Counted from the stretch's first letter, positions 1 to 9,600 are shown. The stretch: 25,277 nt of DNA from Chara braunii (GCA_003427395.1 BFEA01000192.1:1401849-1427125); one strand, 5' to 3'. Notes: generated by a model not told the origin, from the sequence alone. Numbers and translations: made by a program.

Positions 1-130
1 GGGGTAGTGGGGGTGGGGGCGCCAAAGTGGGGAGGCGCGGGAGCCGGATCAGGAGCGGGAGGTCGGGGCACAATAGGGGGAGGGGCAAAGGGGCGTCGAG
101 ATAGGGGGGGTGGGGAGATGGGGGGGAGGA
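1..130. other. G-run-rich segment
   Basis: The + strand here carries many runs of three to seven G, for example around 7-19, 72-80 and 105-127, with few C runs. Such spacing could support G-quadruplex folding on the + strand. I see no convincing gene; the open frames across it are Gly/Arg-rich low-complexity translations. Confidence 0.5.
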
Positions 131-228
131 GGTTGCACGGTAGAGGAGGACACGAGGGAGGAAGTCGGATCAGGGTGCAGAGGCGGAGGGTGGGGCGAGA
201 AGCGCAGCGAGGGGAAGACAAATCGGGG

Positions 229-559
229 GAACCAATATCGTACCAATCTACCACTAGAACATGTGGGGGGGGAGAGAGAGAGACGCGCTACTTCCGTCAA
301 TCAGATCGGCAAAATTGATCGATTCTTCTGCTACTTCGAAATATACACTGCTAGACATCTGTGTGTGCGTGTGTGTGTGTGTGAGAGAGAGAGAGAGGGT
401 ACCAAACAGCACCTCGAAAAAAAAAAGTGTTCACCTGGGGGTGTGCGCGTGTGTGTGTGTCACAGAGAGAGAGAGAGAGTGAAAGGGTACCAAACAGCAC
501 CTCGGAAAAAAAAAGTGTTCCCCTGGGCGAGTGCGGGCGCGTGTGCGTGTCACAAAGAA

Positions 560-590
<31 letters not shown>

Positions 591-854
591 AAGAGAGAGT
601 GTGTGTGTTTTCCAGACATGCACGCACACAGAATCGAAACAATCTACCACCACAACATGGAGAGAGAGAGAGAGAGAGGAAAAAAGAGAGAGAGATGTGT
701 CACAGAGAGAGAGAGAGAGAGAAAGAGAGAGAGTGTTTTCCAGCCATGCATGCAGACAGAATCAAACCAATCTACCACTACAACATGGAGAGAGAGAGAG
801 ACAGAGAGAGAGAGGGTACCAAACAGCACCTCGAAAAAAAAAAGTGTCACACAC

Positions 855-887
<33 letters not shown>

Positions 888-1013
888 AAGAGAGAGAAAC
901 AGAGAGAGAGTGTTTTCCATCCATGCACGCAGACAGAGAGAGCCTACTTCCATCGATGGGACGAGAGAGAGAGAGAGAGAGGAAACAGTCTGCCACGGTC
1001 ATGTTTTTCTTGA
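229..1013. repeat. Compound GA-rich minisatellite with two alternating unit types
   Basis: Long (GA)n and some (GT)n tracts are interrupted by copies of two unrelated unique units. Unit A begins GGTACCAAACAGCACCTCG followed by an A run and GTGTTC; copies start at about 398, 486 and 815. Unit B begins TTTTCCAG and ends in an ACAACATGG-like motif; copies lie at about 608-660 and 736-788, with a degenerate copy at 913-959 and a partial match at 243-271. The open frames here (Arg/Glu repeats one way, Ser/Leu the other) follow from the dinucleotide repeat and are not taken as genes. Confidence 0.9.
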
Positions 1014-1139
1014 GTGTATAGCGAATATGACGACAAAAAAAAAAATTAAGAAAAAAAAACAGCAGTGTAACAACAACAGCCCCGTCCCCCTGTTCGTCCC
1101 TCTCCTCTGCCGCAGCGTGGCTGCGGCGGGTCCACTTGT
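1014..1139. other. Short non-coding stretch before the mitochondrial insert
   Basis: Holds A runs (about 1035-1060) and a CCGCAGCGTGGCTGCGG inverted repeat near 1111-1127. No gene seen. The base composition becomes abruptly AT-rich after about 1140, where the nad2 fragment begins. Confidence 0.4.
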
Positions 1140-1451
1140 ATTCATAATATTCAATTTATTCTAGTTTTGATTATTGGAATGATATGCAATCCTTTAACCA
1201 CTGCTAATCTGTTTTACAATAATCTAATCATAGATAATTTTACATATTTTTGTAAAATCTTTTTATTGTTTGGTACTGCCAGGACCATTTTGATGTGTTT
1301 TGATTATTTCGAAAAAGAAACTTTGAATGCTTTTGAATCTATGGTGTTAATTCTATTATCTCCTTGTAGTATGCTTTTCATGATCTCATCTTATGATTTG
1401 ATTNCCATGTATTTAGCCATCGAACTTCGAAGTTTATGTTTTTATGTTGTG
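1140..1451 (+). pseudogene. nad2: Mitochondrial nad2 fragment in nuclear context (NUMT)
   Basis: This open frame of about 104 codons encodes part of NADH dehydrogenase subunit 2, a membrane-embedded, proton-pumping subunit of respiratory complex I. The translation contains DNFTYFCKIFLL, LNAFESMVLILL, CSMLFMISSYDLI and MYLAIELRSLCFYV, which follow the order and spacing of plant mitochondrial NAD2 roughly between residues 50 and 150. Both ends of the gene are missing: similarity starts around FILVLIIG (about 1155) and stops after CFYVV at 1451, where unrelated sequence follows. The single N at 1404 is the first base of the codon aligning with the conserved Ala of YDLIAMYLAIE, so the base is probably G. 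There is no stop codon or frameshift in the segment, suggesting a fairly recent transfer. AT-rich composition sets it apart from both flanks. It is a fragment and cannot make a working subunit. Confidence 0.9.
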
Positions 1452-2037
1452 AGCATGGAAAACCTTCAAAGTCCGCTCACTCAAAATTCCATGCCCTGCC
1501 ACACCCGTTCTTCCCATGTACCACTACAGGCCTCGGATTTCTTCAGTGGTATTTATGTATTCATTGACCCATCATGATGCTTCCCTGGACATAGAGGTGA
1601 GGGCCAATTTTTAGTTACATTTGTAGCTGCACTGATAGCCTGTTAGTGTGCCAATTGACTCCACTTCCAGGCCGTGGTGGACGCCCACCGAGTGTAGGCC
1701 AGATTGGCAATCCTCAAGAGGCAGAAGGAGAGAAATATCTGATGAGATGTCTGAATAACCAGAAACCTTAGGTCTCCTCTGGTCAGGCGCCAGGAGGAGA
1801 GAAATATCTGATGAGGCACCTGAATATAAAGAAACCTTGGGTCACATTCATTTTTGGACTACTTTCTTTGGTGTAAATTTTGACTTTCTTTCCAAAGCAT
1901 TTCTGAGATCTTGCGGGAATGCCACTCCGTATTCCGGATTATCCAGACGCTTATGCCGGATGAAATGCACTCAGTAGTTTTGGCTCTTATCATTCTGTTG
2001 TAGGAATTTTAGTTTTTTTTGTGGTTGTTTACCTCAC
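1452..2037. other. 3'-flanking stretch of the minus-strand gene, with one short direct repeat
   Basis: No coding block recognised. A direct repeat of about 56-59 bp occurs here (listed separately). If the minus-strand coiled-coil model is right, this is its 3' flank. A TTTATT on the + strand (AATAAA on the minus strand) occurs only within the nad2 insert (near 1156 and 1262). Confidence 0.4.
1719..1843. repeat. Direct repeat pair of about 57 bp
   Basis: Copies at about 1719-1774 and 1785-1843 share GGAGAGAAATATCTGATGAG, then a CTGAATA motif and GAAACCTT. They differ by a few substitutions and small indels and are separated by about 10 bp. Confidence 0.8.
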
Positions 2038-2097
2038 TTAGACGGCATGGCCGAGCAGAAGAGGATCTGAGCTTCCATCATAAAATTCAAGTAGTGC
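2038..2097 (-). CDS. Putative terminal coding exon of a minus-strand gene
   Basis: Read on the minus strand, a plausible acceptor (CCCCATCCTGTACAG, AG at 2099-2098) is followed by 19 codons in phase 0, translating ALLEFYDGSSDPLLLGHAV, and then TAA at 2040-2038. The phase matches the coiled-coil exon ending in phase 0 at 2871, so the two can join directly or through a missing symmetrical exon. The peptide is too short to identify. What supports it is the acceptor quality, the phase match and a stop at the leftmost position; what weakens it is the small size. It could be chance. Confidence 0.4.
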   Translation of the reverse strand, partial: ALLEFYDGSSDPLLLGHAV

Positions 2098-2870
2098 CTG
2101 TACAGGATGGGGCACAAGTTCAGGAGCTGGCAACTGCATGAATTATGTCAATACCTTGGCTATCTTCTTCTCTTGCTTCCCTGCATTCTATCCACTCATT
2201 GAGTTGGCGATGGTTGTGAGATATGCTGGCACCTTCTCTGCAATTCACATGCACGTGTCTCAAGTCGGACGTTCTTGGTGCTCAAATGAAGTGTCATCCC
2301 TAACACCAAATCACCAAATCACTGTGTGCAACTCTGATGACCATGACAGAGACACAGCATTCAACTGACCTTCAGCACCATTTCTGGTTGGAACGATAGG
2401 ACCGGGGTACAGATTCCATGGATTCCATTCCACTTACCCTAAGATCAATGCAAGTCCTCACATTAAAAAAAAAAAACATTCCTTCTGATCCCCTCTAAAA
2501 TATCAAATTCAGCACTGTTTGCACCACTGGCCATCACCATAGCCAGGAATTTTCCACATGCATACACCCAACTAGAAACCATAATGTAGGTAGACAATCA
2601 ATTGACCCAAGCAGAGAAATGAAGACCACATATCCGAGTAGAACATTCACAGAAAACATGAAATCCCTGCTAAGATGATTACACACGATTCGAAGGAGAA
2701 TTTTTTCAACTCAACCATCAATTAGGAAAAAACGGTGGCTCCCATTCAACCACCTCATCGTTGCATGCCACTGAATACACATCATCACTTTGTTGTGCTT
2801 CCTGATTTGACAAAGGACGACCTTCCTGATTTGACAGAGGAGGACCTTATTTGACAACATCGCTACATAC
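2098..2870 (-). other. Putative intron between the last two exons
   Basis: Bounded on the minus strand by GTATGT (starting at 2870) and CTGTACAG (ending at 2098). It includes an A run near 2465-2477 and a duplicated CTTCCTGATTTGACA around 2798-2840. A donor-like AGG|GTAAGT on the minus strand near 2438 has no convincing exon attached. Minus-strand frames around 2155-2230 are open but phase-incompatible with the neighbours. Confidence 0.35.
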
Positions 2871-2969
2871 CGCCTCATTAGTCTGCATTTGCGTCTCTCG
2901 AAGCTGTTGAACTTGTTGCTGTAGCTGCTGGATCTGCTCTTCCTTCTCCTGCAACTGACTCCTTACTGC
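2871..2969 (-). CDS. Coiled-coil exon (33 codons) of a minus-strand gene
   Basis: On the minus strand the block is bounded by an acceptor (TGTGCACAG ending at 2970) and a donor (GCG|GTATGT, intron from 2870). It encodes exactly 33 codons in phase 0. The translation starts AVRSQLQEKEEQIQQLQQQV and continues with Gln, Leu, Arg and Glu residues to TNEA. Leucine, isoleucine and valine fall at heptad-like spacing, so it is very probably part of a parallel coiled coil used for dimerisation or scaffolding. It begins in the same phase in which the exon at 10702 ends, and joining the two continues the heptad pattern. The domain family is not recognisable from this segment. Confidence 0.65.
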
Positions 2970-3463
2970 CTGTGCACAGGGAAACCACTATTCTTATCAA
3001 TATGATGAGCAGCGTCTACAACACGGCACAGACAGTAATCCTTATGAGCAGACAATCTCAATTAATGCCAGCTTCCATATGCATCCTTAAGAGCAAAACC
3101 GCATTGTCTATCCCCTACATGTTACGTCATCAGGACACGTTTGTAGGCACTGATCACACAACACAGGGTCTATCCTACGTCCTACATGGTCAGTACACAT
3201 TCGCAGACAGTGATCTTACAAGTTAGTGCCAAGCTGGGGCTGGACGATTTTAGAAACAACACACGGCTGCTTGGGACTTTGCCGGGAAAGGAACACAAAC
3301 ACGAGAAAAAGAGCATGCCAGCATGCCACATGCATGGCAATCAACTTGTGCGCCTGGATACATGCATTCATATGCCAGGGGGAACAGACACTGGTCCAGG
3401 GTCGCGGAGGGGAGAGGAGAGAGACAGTGAGGAAGTACAGTGATGGATTACAGAGTGATCACC

Positions 3464-3514
<51 letters not shown>

Positions 3515-5658
3515 NCACACACACACACACACACGGCTCGCCCCAAGGGCCCCTGCAACACAGGAATAATGCCTGAAGAAGCAGCCAATTGAAATTGGCT
3601 ACATGCTCGGCCATGTTCTAGGTCAGAGCGTTGACATCGGTGCACTAGCATTGAATTGAATCTGCCCTGCACCCGGCCCAGCGGCACTAGTGAAACGGCC
3701 ACAAGAGAGATCACTTCACCTAGTCACTGTGTGACCTGCATTCTCCAAATGGCCATGTGCACAGCCATTTATCTCTTGCCATCGCGGAGGCCCTCCACCA
3801 TTTTTGTGGGAGTGGGAAATGTTCACGAGTGAGCAGTGGTAAGTTCTCACTCGAAGAACGAAACTCGGAGAAACTGCTACCAAAATAGTACGAGCACTAG
3901 AAGGTTCTGCACGTCATATTTAGTTGATATGCCTTGGAAGATTGAAGGCAGTGTATGCACCCTACAGGATAGATGGCTTGACAAATGCTGAGAGGAACAT
4001 TGCATTCATGTACCAGCATCAGGCAACCAACGAGGAGAGCTTCCAAACCCTAAATCCCTGACATTGGGAGAATGACAGGCAGAAAGCAACATTGACTGCA
4101 GATTTTTCCACGGCACTGTCCGAAGACTCCGAATTTCATTTTTGGCTGTGCAGTCATAAAGGTTATTGCATTCACTCTGAATTCTTTTTTTTCTTCTTCT
4201 TTTTTTTGCCTCTTTTACCCTTTTCTTCCCCGACATTCACTCTGAATTCTTTTCTCAATTCTATGATGACTATGAATGCACTCAGAGGACTTCAAACTGA
4301 AACCAATGGAAACTTTGGGCACAAAGCCTCTTACTTGTGGTGACTGTCTTTCTTGTGGTGGTTTTTGTCATCAGGATTGCTCCCTGGCCAGAAGTAATTC
4401 GTTTCGGTCATTTTTCTTGTTGTGCAGCCTCTGGGAGGTTTCGAACCCAAGCAGGAAGCTTGACAAGCAAGGGCGGCCATTGGCAGCATCAGGACAGCGA
4501 CGTTAAGACTGCATGCCATAAAACACGTATCAATGTACCAACTTGACTGAACTGGTGGAACACTTTGCATCAAGACAAGACAGAACAGAACAAACAAGAA
4601 TACTGGTTTAGGGATCGATTCTGTAATGTGGAATCCTGCTCAACGAGTGCAGATCTGTAAAGCAACAAAACATTGTCCGTTCTAAACTTATTCACAGTCA
4701 TTGGCAAAATTTAGGCGAAATTCAAGATCTACAAGACCAAATTCCCAACTCTGGCGAGTCACACTCAAGTGCTCTTTCAACAGACAAGCATCTACAAATG
4801 GGCTTTTCCATATGGATAGTGACATCTATCGGACTTGGAAAGGCAACCTGTAGGAATAGATTTTAAGTCTGCAGTGTTTACCATATTCCCCAAGTCAACT
4901 TGATTTCAAACTAAACAGACTCCACCATGCAAAACATGGGAAACAGGTAAGCCATGTATTGAAATCATCATACATGCATTTGCTAATTGGTTTTCAAGAG
5001 TTTAGCGCTGTGGATCGGGACAAGTCGTTCACCGGAGCAATGAGACCAGGAGAAATCGATGTTCCGAACACCAGGCAGGCCTCTCCAGGCACGATGTGGA
5101 GCAAGACATGCTGGACACAAGTGCTCTTGTTCCCGGCACGACCAGGCTCTTGAACTTGAGGGTTAGTAGCTAGGTTGTTTGTGAAAACAGCTGGAGATGC
5201 CTAAAATTACGCTTACCACGATTCTTATTTGCAGCAATACCAGTCAAAGGCTAACGGTGTACCTTTTGCATAATGGGTAAGTGAGTAGACTAATACCGCA
5301 AGATTAAACAGCCAGTGCACATGCAATGTGCTTGCTGGTTCTGACACCTGTGACCCATCGGCCCGAGGCTGTGACATAGGTAGGTTAGATTTGTAATTTT
5401 GTTTGGCTGAGGGCTAACCGAGAGACCTGCCTGTAAGGAAAATTCGTGAGGGACAAAACTGTAAATTTGGGGGAAATATAGACCCGCACTAACTGGAATT
5501 TCGTACAGCTACCCTAACTGCGAATAGCAGGCCCGGGCTGCCCCTAGGACAGACAGGCCCTAAGGCCTACGCTGATAGATGGTCCTATAGCCTATAGTCG
5601 GGTAGGGAGAGGCCCTAGAGGCCAAAACTGAAGCAGTGCCGGTCGGTCCAGTCAGTCC
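2970..5658. other. Repeat-bearing non-coding stretch (putative intron)
   Basis: No coding block recognised. It contains a compound (CT)n(CA)n microsatellite at 3466-3534, poly-T/CT runs near 4185-4230, and a 20-bp direct duplication CATTCACTCTGAATTCTTTT near 4169 and 4233. On the + strand a CAG|GTAAGC near 4946 and a GGG|TAAGTGAG near 5274 resemble donor sites but have no open coding block upstream. Open frames here (up to 116 codons) look like chance. Confidence 0.4.
3466..3534. repeat. Compound (CT)n(CA)n microsatellite
   Basis: About 49 bp of CT dinucleotides, an N at 3515, then about 19 bp of CA. The N sits exactly at the CT/CA junction, suggesting an ambiguous consensus or collapsed repeat. 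Confidence 0.95.
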
Positions 5659-5878
5659 GGTCTAGGTCTAGGCTAGGGTAGTGTAGTCCTATTAATAGAT
5701 TGTAGGAATCGGTTCAGGGCTTTTGGCAGTTGGTACTCTGTACATCGCGCTGTGCAACGCATGAACTGGAGTGCTACAGCTTCAGCGTTGAAGAAGACAG
5801 AAGCCGGACCTGCAAAGCGTTGGCCACAGCTGGGACCTGCGCAGTTCTCTGACAGCACGCGGGGCTGTTCAGAGGTCC
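5659..5878. repeat. Long direct repeat R2, left copy
   Basis: About 220 bp nearly identical to 7193-7415; the copies differ by a handful of substitutions and a 3-bp indel (CAT present near 7340). On the minus strand both copies keep one open frame of about 60 codons containing LSENCAGPS, GQRFAGPA, FFNAEAV, MRCTARCT and YQLPKALNRFLQS and ending at the same TAG. In this left copy the repeat edge coincides with a minus-strand acceptor-like TTATCACAG|GACC; the right copy has AGCCTG|GACC instead. So the unit could be a duplicated exon or a mobile-element end. The peptide is not recognised. Confidence 0.85.
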
Positions 5879-6132
5879 TGTGATAACCCATCCAAACATG
5901 GACTGAAACACACAGCTGATTTCTGAGTTTTGCTCATAGACTGAATGCCCTACTGAATTCCTGCCTACTAAGTCTGTGTGTGTGTGTGTGCTCGCTGGAC
6001 TGCATGTCTGTATGAGTGCTGGTTGGCTTGCGTGCGTGTGACTGTGCCTGTCTGAGTGCTGGTTGGTATGAGTGTGTGTGTGGCCCGCCAGGGCAATTGT
6101 TCGTTCGTTCGGCCCTCAGGGCCGGTACTTAC
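5879..6132. other. Putative short intron with TG-rich tract
   Basis: Between the R2 unit and the donor at 6132 lies a stretch with a (TG)n tract near 5976-5990 and repeated GAGTGCTGGTTGG motifs near 6014 and 6054. No coding evidence. Confidence 0.35.
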
Positions 6133-6409
6133 CTGTGGCCGTGGCTTGAAGGGTTGCAGCGGGGGAGGCCGGTACCGCACCCGGCAGGGGGGTGAATATG
6201 CAGGTACCGGAGGCCGAGCAGAAGAAGACAAAAGTGGCATTTTTAGAGGCCGGTAGTGTAGGCTAGGTCTAGCGGGTACCAGTCTGAGTCTAGGGCCTGT
6301 AGGGGCAATATCAGAGTCTGCAATGATGTTTCCCTCCAAAAGAGGAGGTACCGGTTGCTTGGGAAGGCCAGCGGCCTGGAAGTCACCGCCCAAGAGGCAA
6401 AGCAGGCCG
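6133..6409 (-). CDS. Putative Pro-rich exon of a second minus-strand gene
   Basis: On the minus strand this block ends with a consensus donor CAG|GTAAGT (intron from 6132). An uninterrupted frame runs from about 6409 to the donor, 277 nt ending in phase 0. It includes AAGLPKQPVPPLLEGNIIAD and a Pro/Arg/Tyr-rich tail with SARPPVPAYSPP and QPFKPRPQ at the donor. A weak acceptor AGATATAG before 6409 would let it join the upstream exon (which ends in phase 2) through a 1-nt phase match. An alternative acceptor is GACTTCCAG near 6381. Low-complexity Pro-rich content limits confidence; no domain recognised. Confidence 0.35.
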
Positions 6410-6589
6410 CTATATCTTCAGGCCGGGCGGAAGACCCGGCCTCTTTTTCGGTGTGCAAGTTTGGCGACACACTGGTGGAGCGCTGGCTGGAGCAGCGCTA
6501 AGCTGGAGCAACGCTGCTGGGGAGGAAGGAGAAGGACACGAGGGAGGCAGGAGGAAGAAGGGGGGGGGAGGAGCACCAGGGGTACTTAC
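6410..6589 (-). other. Putative 180-bp intron
   Basis: Starts with the consensus GTAAGT on the minus strand (from 6589). It holds a G-rich run on the + strand near 6561-6573. The acceptor end is uncertain (see the exon at 6133-6409). Confidence 0.3.
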
Positions 6590-6744
6590 CTGGCTATGGT
6601 GGCAGCCATCTTCATCACCTTGGTGGGCGCTGCAGCAGAGAGTCCCCAGCCGAGGGGAGCTAGACCAAGAAGCTTCGGGGCAGGGTCAGGCATGGCGGCC
6701 TTAGCTAGAGCAGCCATAGCTGCTTTGGGTTGTCCTTTGGACAT
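6590..6744 (-). CDS. Putative first coding exon of a second minus-strand gene
   Basis: On the minus strand an ATG at 6744 opens 51 codons plus 2 nt, ending exactly at CAG|GTAAGT. The translation starts MSKGQPKAAMAALAKAAMPD and continues with a small hydrophobic/Ala-rich stretch (APKLLGLAPLGWGLSAAAP) then KVMKMAATIA. It is rich in Ala and Lys near the N terminus, like some organelle-targeting leaders, but this is only suggestive. The exact consensus donor and the matching one at 6132 are the best evidence for a transcribed gene. The alternative is chance in a GC-rich transposon-derived stretch. Confidence 0.4.
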
Positions 6745-7125
6745 CTAAGCCGAGCCCAGTAGTCTGCCATAGCCTCGGCCTATGAGAGTGAAGAGTGGGA
6801 GAGGCGGCCATGGCTATGGNGGACCTTGAGTGATACCTGCAGTAGAAGAGGGACTCGGACATTGATTCTGGTTCAGTCATTCAACATTGTATTATTATTT
6901 CTTGTATGAATAAGAGAAGGGGGAGATAAGGAGGAGGAGATTGTTTGGCGAAGAAGAAGAGCCTTGTCATTGTCTTTGCTGGTGTACATCTTTTTCTTCT
7001 TCTTTCTTACTTTTTCTTCTCCTAATCCTCTCTCTCTCCTCTCAAGTTCATTCATTTCTTTCTGCAATTGGATGGCATTGTACTTTCCGGTGGATGTGTA
7101 TCTCAAAATTGGCCAGGGTCATAAC
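6745..7125. other. Upstream stretch of the second minus-strand candidate
   Basis: No coding block seen. Contains an N at 6820, an A/G-rich then T/C-rich segment around 6914-7040, and several copies of short CCATAGC/GCTATGG motifs that also occur at 6600, 6713 and 7506. It would hold the promoter of the 6744 candidate, but I cannot point to a specific element. Confidence 0.3.
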
Positions 7126-7477
7126 AGGTCCAGGCTATCTGAAGTCTGCTGGAGATCAGAGAAGTTGCTGCCCTGCTGAACCCTCCTCAGGAGGTCTAGG
7201 TCTAGGCTAGGGTAGTGTAGTCCTATTAACAGATTGTAGGAATCGGTTCAGGGCTTTTGGCAGTTGGTACTGTGTACATCGCGCTGTGCAACGCATGAAC
7301 TGGAGTGGTACAGCTTCAGCGTTGAAGAAGACAGACATAGCCGGACCTGCGAAGCGTTGGCCATAGCTGGGACCTGCGCAGTTCTCTGACAGCACGCGGG
7401 GCTGTTCAGAGGTCCAGGCTATCTGAAGTCTGCTGGAGATCAGAGAAGTTTCTGCCCTGCTGAACCCTCCTCAGGAG
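7126..7477. repeat. R1-R2-R1 tandem arrangement
   Basis: A 68-bp unit R1 (starting AGGTCCAGGCTATCTGAAG and ending CCTCAGGAG) occurs at 7126-7193 and again at 7410-7477, offset 284 bp, nearly identical. Between them lies the right copy of R2 (7193-7415). This is a tandem duplication of R1 bracketing an R2 unit. The R1 copies overlap the R2 ends by a few bases (GGTCC and GG). Confidence 0.9.
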
Positions 7478-7493
7478 TAGGGTATCAGGGTGT

Positions 7494-7710
7494 GTGGCGC
7501 TGCAGCCATAGCTGCAGCTTTCTTCCTCAAAGATCATCTTTGTCAGGAGAGGTGGCGCTGCTGCAGACTTCCGCCCGGGAAGTCTTCCGGCACTTCATCA
7601 TCATCAGATTCTGTGGCGCTGGTCTTCTTCTTCATCCTCTGAGAGGCACATGGCCTCAGAGGTATGTTTCAGGGTGGCGCTTCCCTCTGAAGGCAGTATC
7701 TGGGTGGCGC
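7494..7710. repeat. Periodic GTGGCGC boxes, about 60-bp spacing
   Basis: GTGGCGC occurs at 7494, 7552, 7613, 7674 and 7704, with spacings of 58, 61, 61 and 30 bp. The sequence between boxes is not otherwise clearly repeated. On the minus strand each box reads as part of AGCGCCAC (Ser-Ala-Thr in one frame), and acidic runs (LSEDEEED, ESDDDEVPED) lie between them in different frames. This could be a decayed repeat-coding exon or a minisatellite. Confidence 0.75.
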
Positions 7711-9230
7711 TGCTTGTTTCAGGGACTCAGGGGTAGTAATAGTGGTTACTCAGCATTGGGTAGTAAAGCCCTGCTCATTTCTGAGCAGCACACCATGGTT
7801 CTGGGGTTATTCTGACATTTCGAGACTAATAAACAGTGCAAATACTGTGTATGAACTACCATTGCTTCATTGTTTCCTGGATGTGATCTACTCGGCTGTC
7901 CTTTGTGACTGGTTGTGAGGATTCTGTGGAGCCGGTTGCACTCTCAGTGTTTCTGTCATATCGCATGGACAAGTCTTCCGCTGTGTTTATCTCTCCTGTG
8001 CGGTGTGATACTCCCATCTTCTCCCTTTCTTTCTGTGTATGGGCATACCTGGAAGTCTATGTGAGCGAGTGCTGGTCTTCTGACAACAAACACCCAGGTT
8101 CATAACACAAAAGCTCGTCCTTGGAGAAAATCACGAATTGCCTACTCCAAACTTTCTGGGGGTGGGGCTATCGGACCACAAAAAAGAACAAAAGTGCGAA
8201 GCTGGCTGTTCGGAAAAGCTTGGTGCACAGTGTCGCACCTCCAGGCTGAGGTATACTTGGGTGCAGACGTAATGAAATTGTCGATAGCGACATCAATTTG
8301 ACCGGCAACCAGGTGATCTAGCCATGAGCAGGTAGCGCACCTGAATAGATGAATCACAGTATACAAATACGAAAGGCTTTTGAACATCCCAGACCCAAAA
8401 GGCTTCCCACGTAGTTTTTCACAAATATCTTCCAGTGACTACACTGTAGAAGGTGAACTAAGCCCCTGTTTTGGGAAGTCAGTAAACTAGCTTACACGTT
8501 GTGGCTCCGCCCTCAAAAACAAAAGACACTTTTGCATACGAAATTAGAGAGCATGAGGTGTGGTAAAGTGAGGCAGTCGGATAGCACCCGACCTATCCTG
8601 TCAAATATAATTTCACACCCACTACGTCATCGGCACCACTTCCCCTCGGTGTGTGTAACAAGCATATTCGTTTTCGGATCTCAAGAGATCGCAATGCTTT
8701 GCAGGTCAAGGGTTCCTTCTAACCTTTGTTATTTTGGTGGGGGGTTTATGATGACAGCAAGTCAGTCAAAGCCACCTGTGTGTGTGCATCTCTTTGTGTG
8801 TTCTTCCATGTTCACTATAAACAACTCCACAGAAAAAGTATGACTGTGCCCGACTGTTTCATCGGACTTTTACCAACTCGTGGATAAGGTTAAACCCTTA
8901 CCCTCTGCCCAGGATGCATCTGACTAATGGATAAGGACTCTCCACATCACCCGGAGATCACCGTATCCCAGACAATAGTACTAGACTTACACCACCCTTG
9001 TGTATGCAAGTTCCAGTTTGGTGGGCCATGAGTGATTGGAAGTCGCTCGGGGGAGTTGTAGGAAGGTGCCTTGAATCATAAGAGTGTCATTGTTATCAAG
9101 CAGGTCATATGAACGAAGGATCCAAAATCCAATCTGCTCGGCATCTACCATTTGCAACAAAACAGCCAGCCATATTGCGAGCTTTTCATACAATAGGCAA
9201 AGAAGATCAGTTCATGGACAGCACCTCAAA
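7711..9230. other. Non-coding stretch with AATAAA motif
   Basis: A + strand AATAAA at about 7828-7833 follows a 107-codon open frame (7492-7815) that overlaps the GTGGCGC boxes. No recognisable protein. A minus-strand open frame at 8987-9193 (VDAEQIGFWILRSYDLLDNN) is protein-like but unrecognised and lacks clear splice sites. Confidence 0.3.
8807..8886 (+). repeat. Dispersed repeat, copy 1
   Basis: About 80 bp starting CATGTTCAC and containing ACAACTCCACA, TATGACTG, GACTTTTACCAACTC. It matches 9601-9676 in the same orientation at roughly three quarters identity. Both copies are preceded by GT-rich sequence, so the homologous unit may extend upstream. Confidence 0.75.
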
Positions 9231-9262
<32 letters not shown>

Positions 9263-9288
9263 TGAGCGCCATAGGAAGGTCATCGTTG

Positions 9289-9363
<75 letters not shown>
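9231..9363. repeat. (TG)n then (CT)n(CA)n compound microsatellite
   Basis: A TG tract to 9262, 26 bp of unique sequence, then CT repeats (9289-9328) passing directly into CA repeats (9329-9361). Open frames across it are repeat translations. Confidence 0.95.
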
Positions 9364-9365
<2 letters not shown>

Positions 9366-9600
9366 TCGCGTGTGCTCAAACTCATTACTTCCGTCCGAAA
9401 GCCTCGACGGAATGCACACCTCAAGCCTCACCGACCAACCCTTAGGATGCATAGCTCAACCTCCAACAAGTAAAAGAGCTTGGCAACAACAATTCCTCAC
9501 TGACATTGCCCCAAAATGTAGTGTGTCTGTGTGTGTGCTGGGTTGGTGTATGTCTTTGTGTCGTGTGAGTTTGTGTTCCGTGTGGGTGCGGTTGTGTTTT

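Noticed and set aside
110-1164. Long open frames (up to 303 codons) in the GA-rich region
   Set aside because: They are Arg/Glu or Ser/Leu dipeptide repeats created by the microsatellite, open in several frames on both strands.
4436-4450. Box B-like GGTTTCGAACCC as a tRNA
   Set aside because: No matching box A or tRNA stems on either strand nearby.
5659-7415. R2 copies as LTRs of a small LTR retrotransposon
   Set aside because: No TG...CA ends, no primer-binding-site sequence after the left copy and no target-site duplication could be seen.
8987-9193. Minus-strand frame reading VDAEQIGFWILRSYDLLDNN
   Set aside because: Protein-like by eye, but no motif, no splice-site pair and the opposite strand is also partly open.
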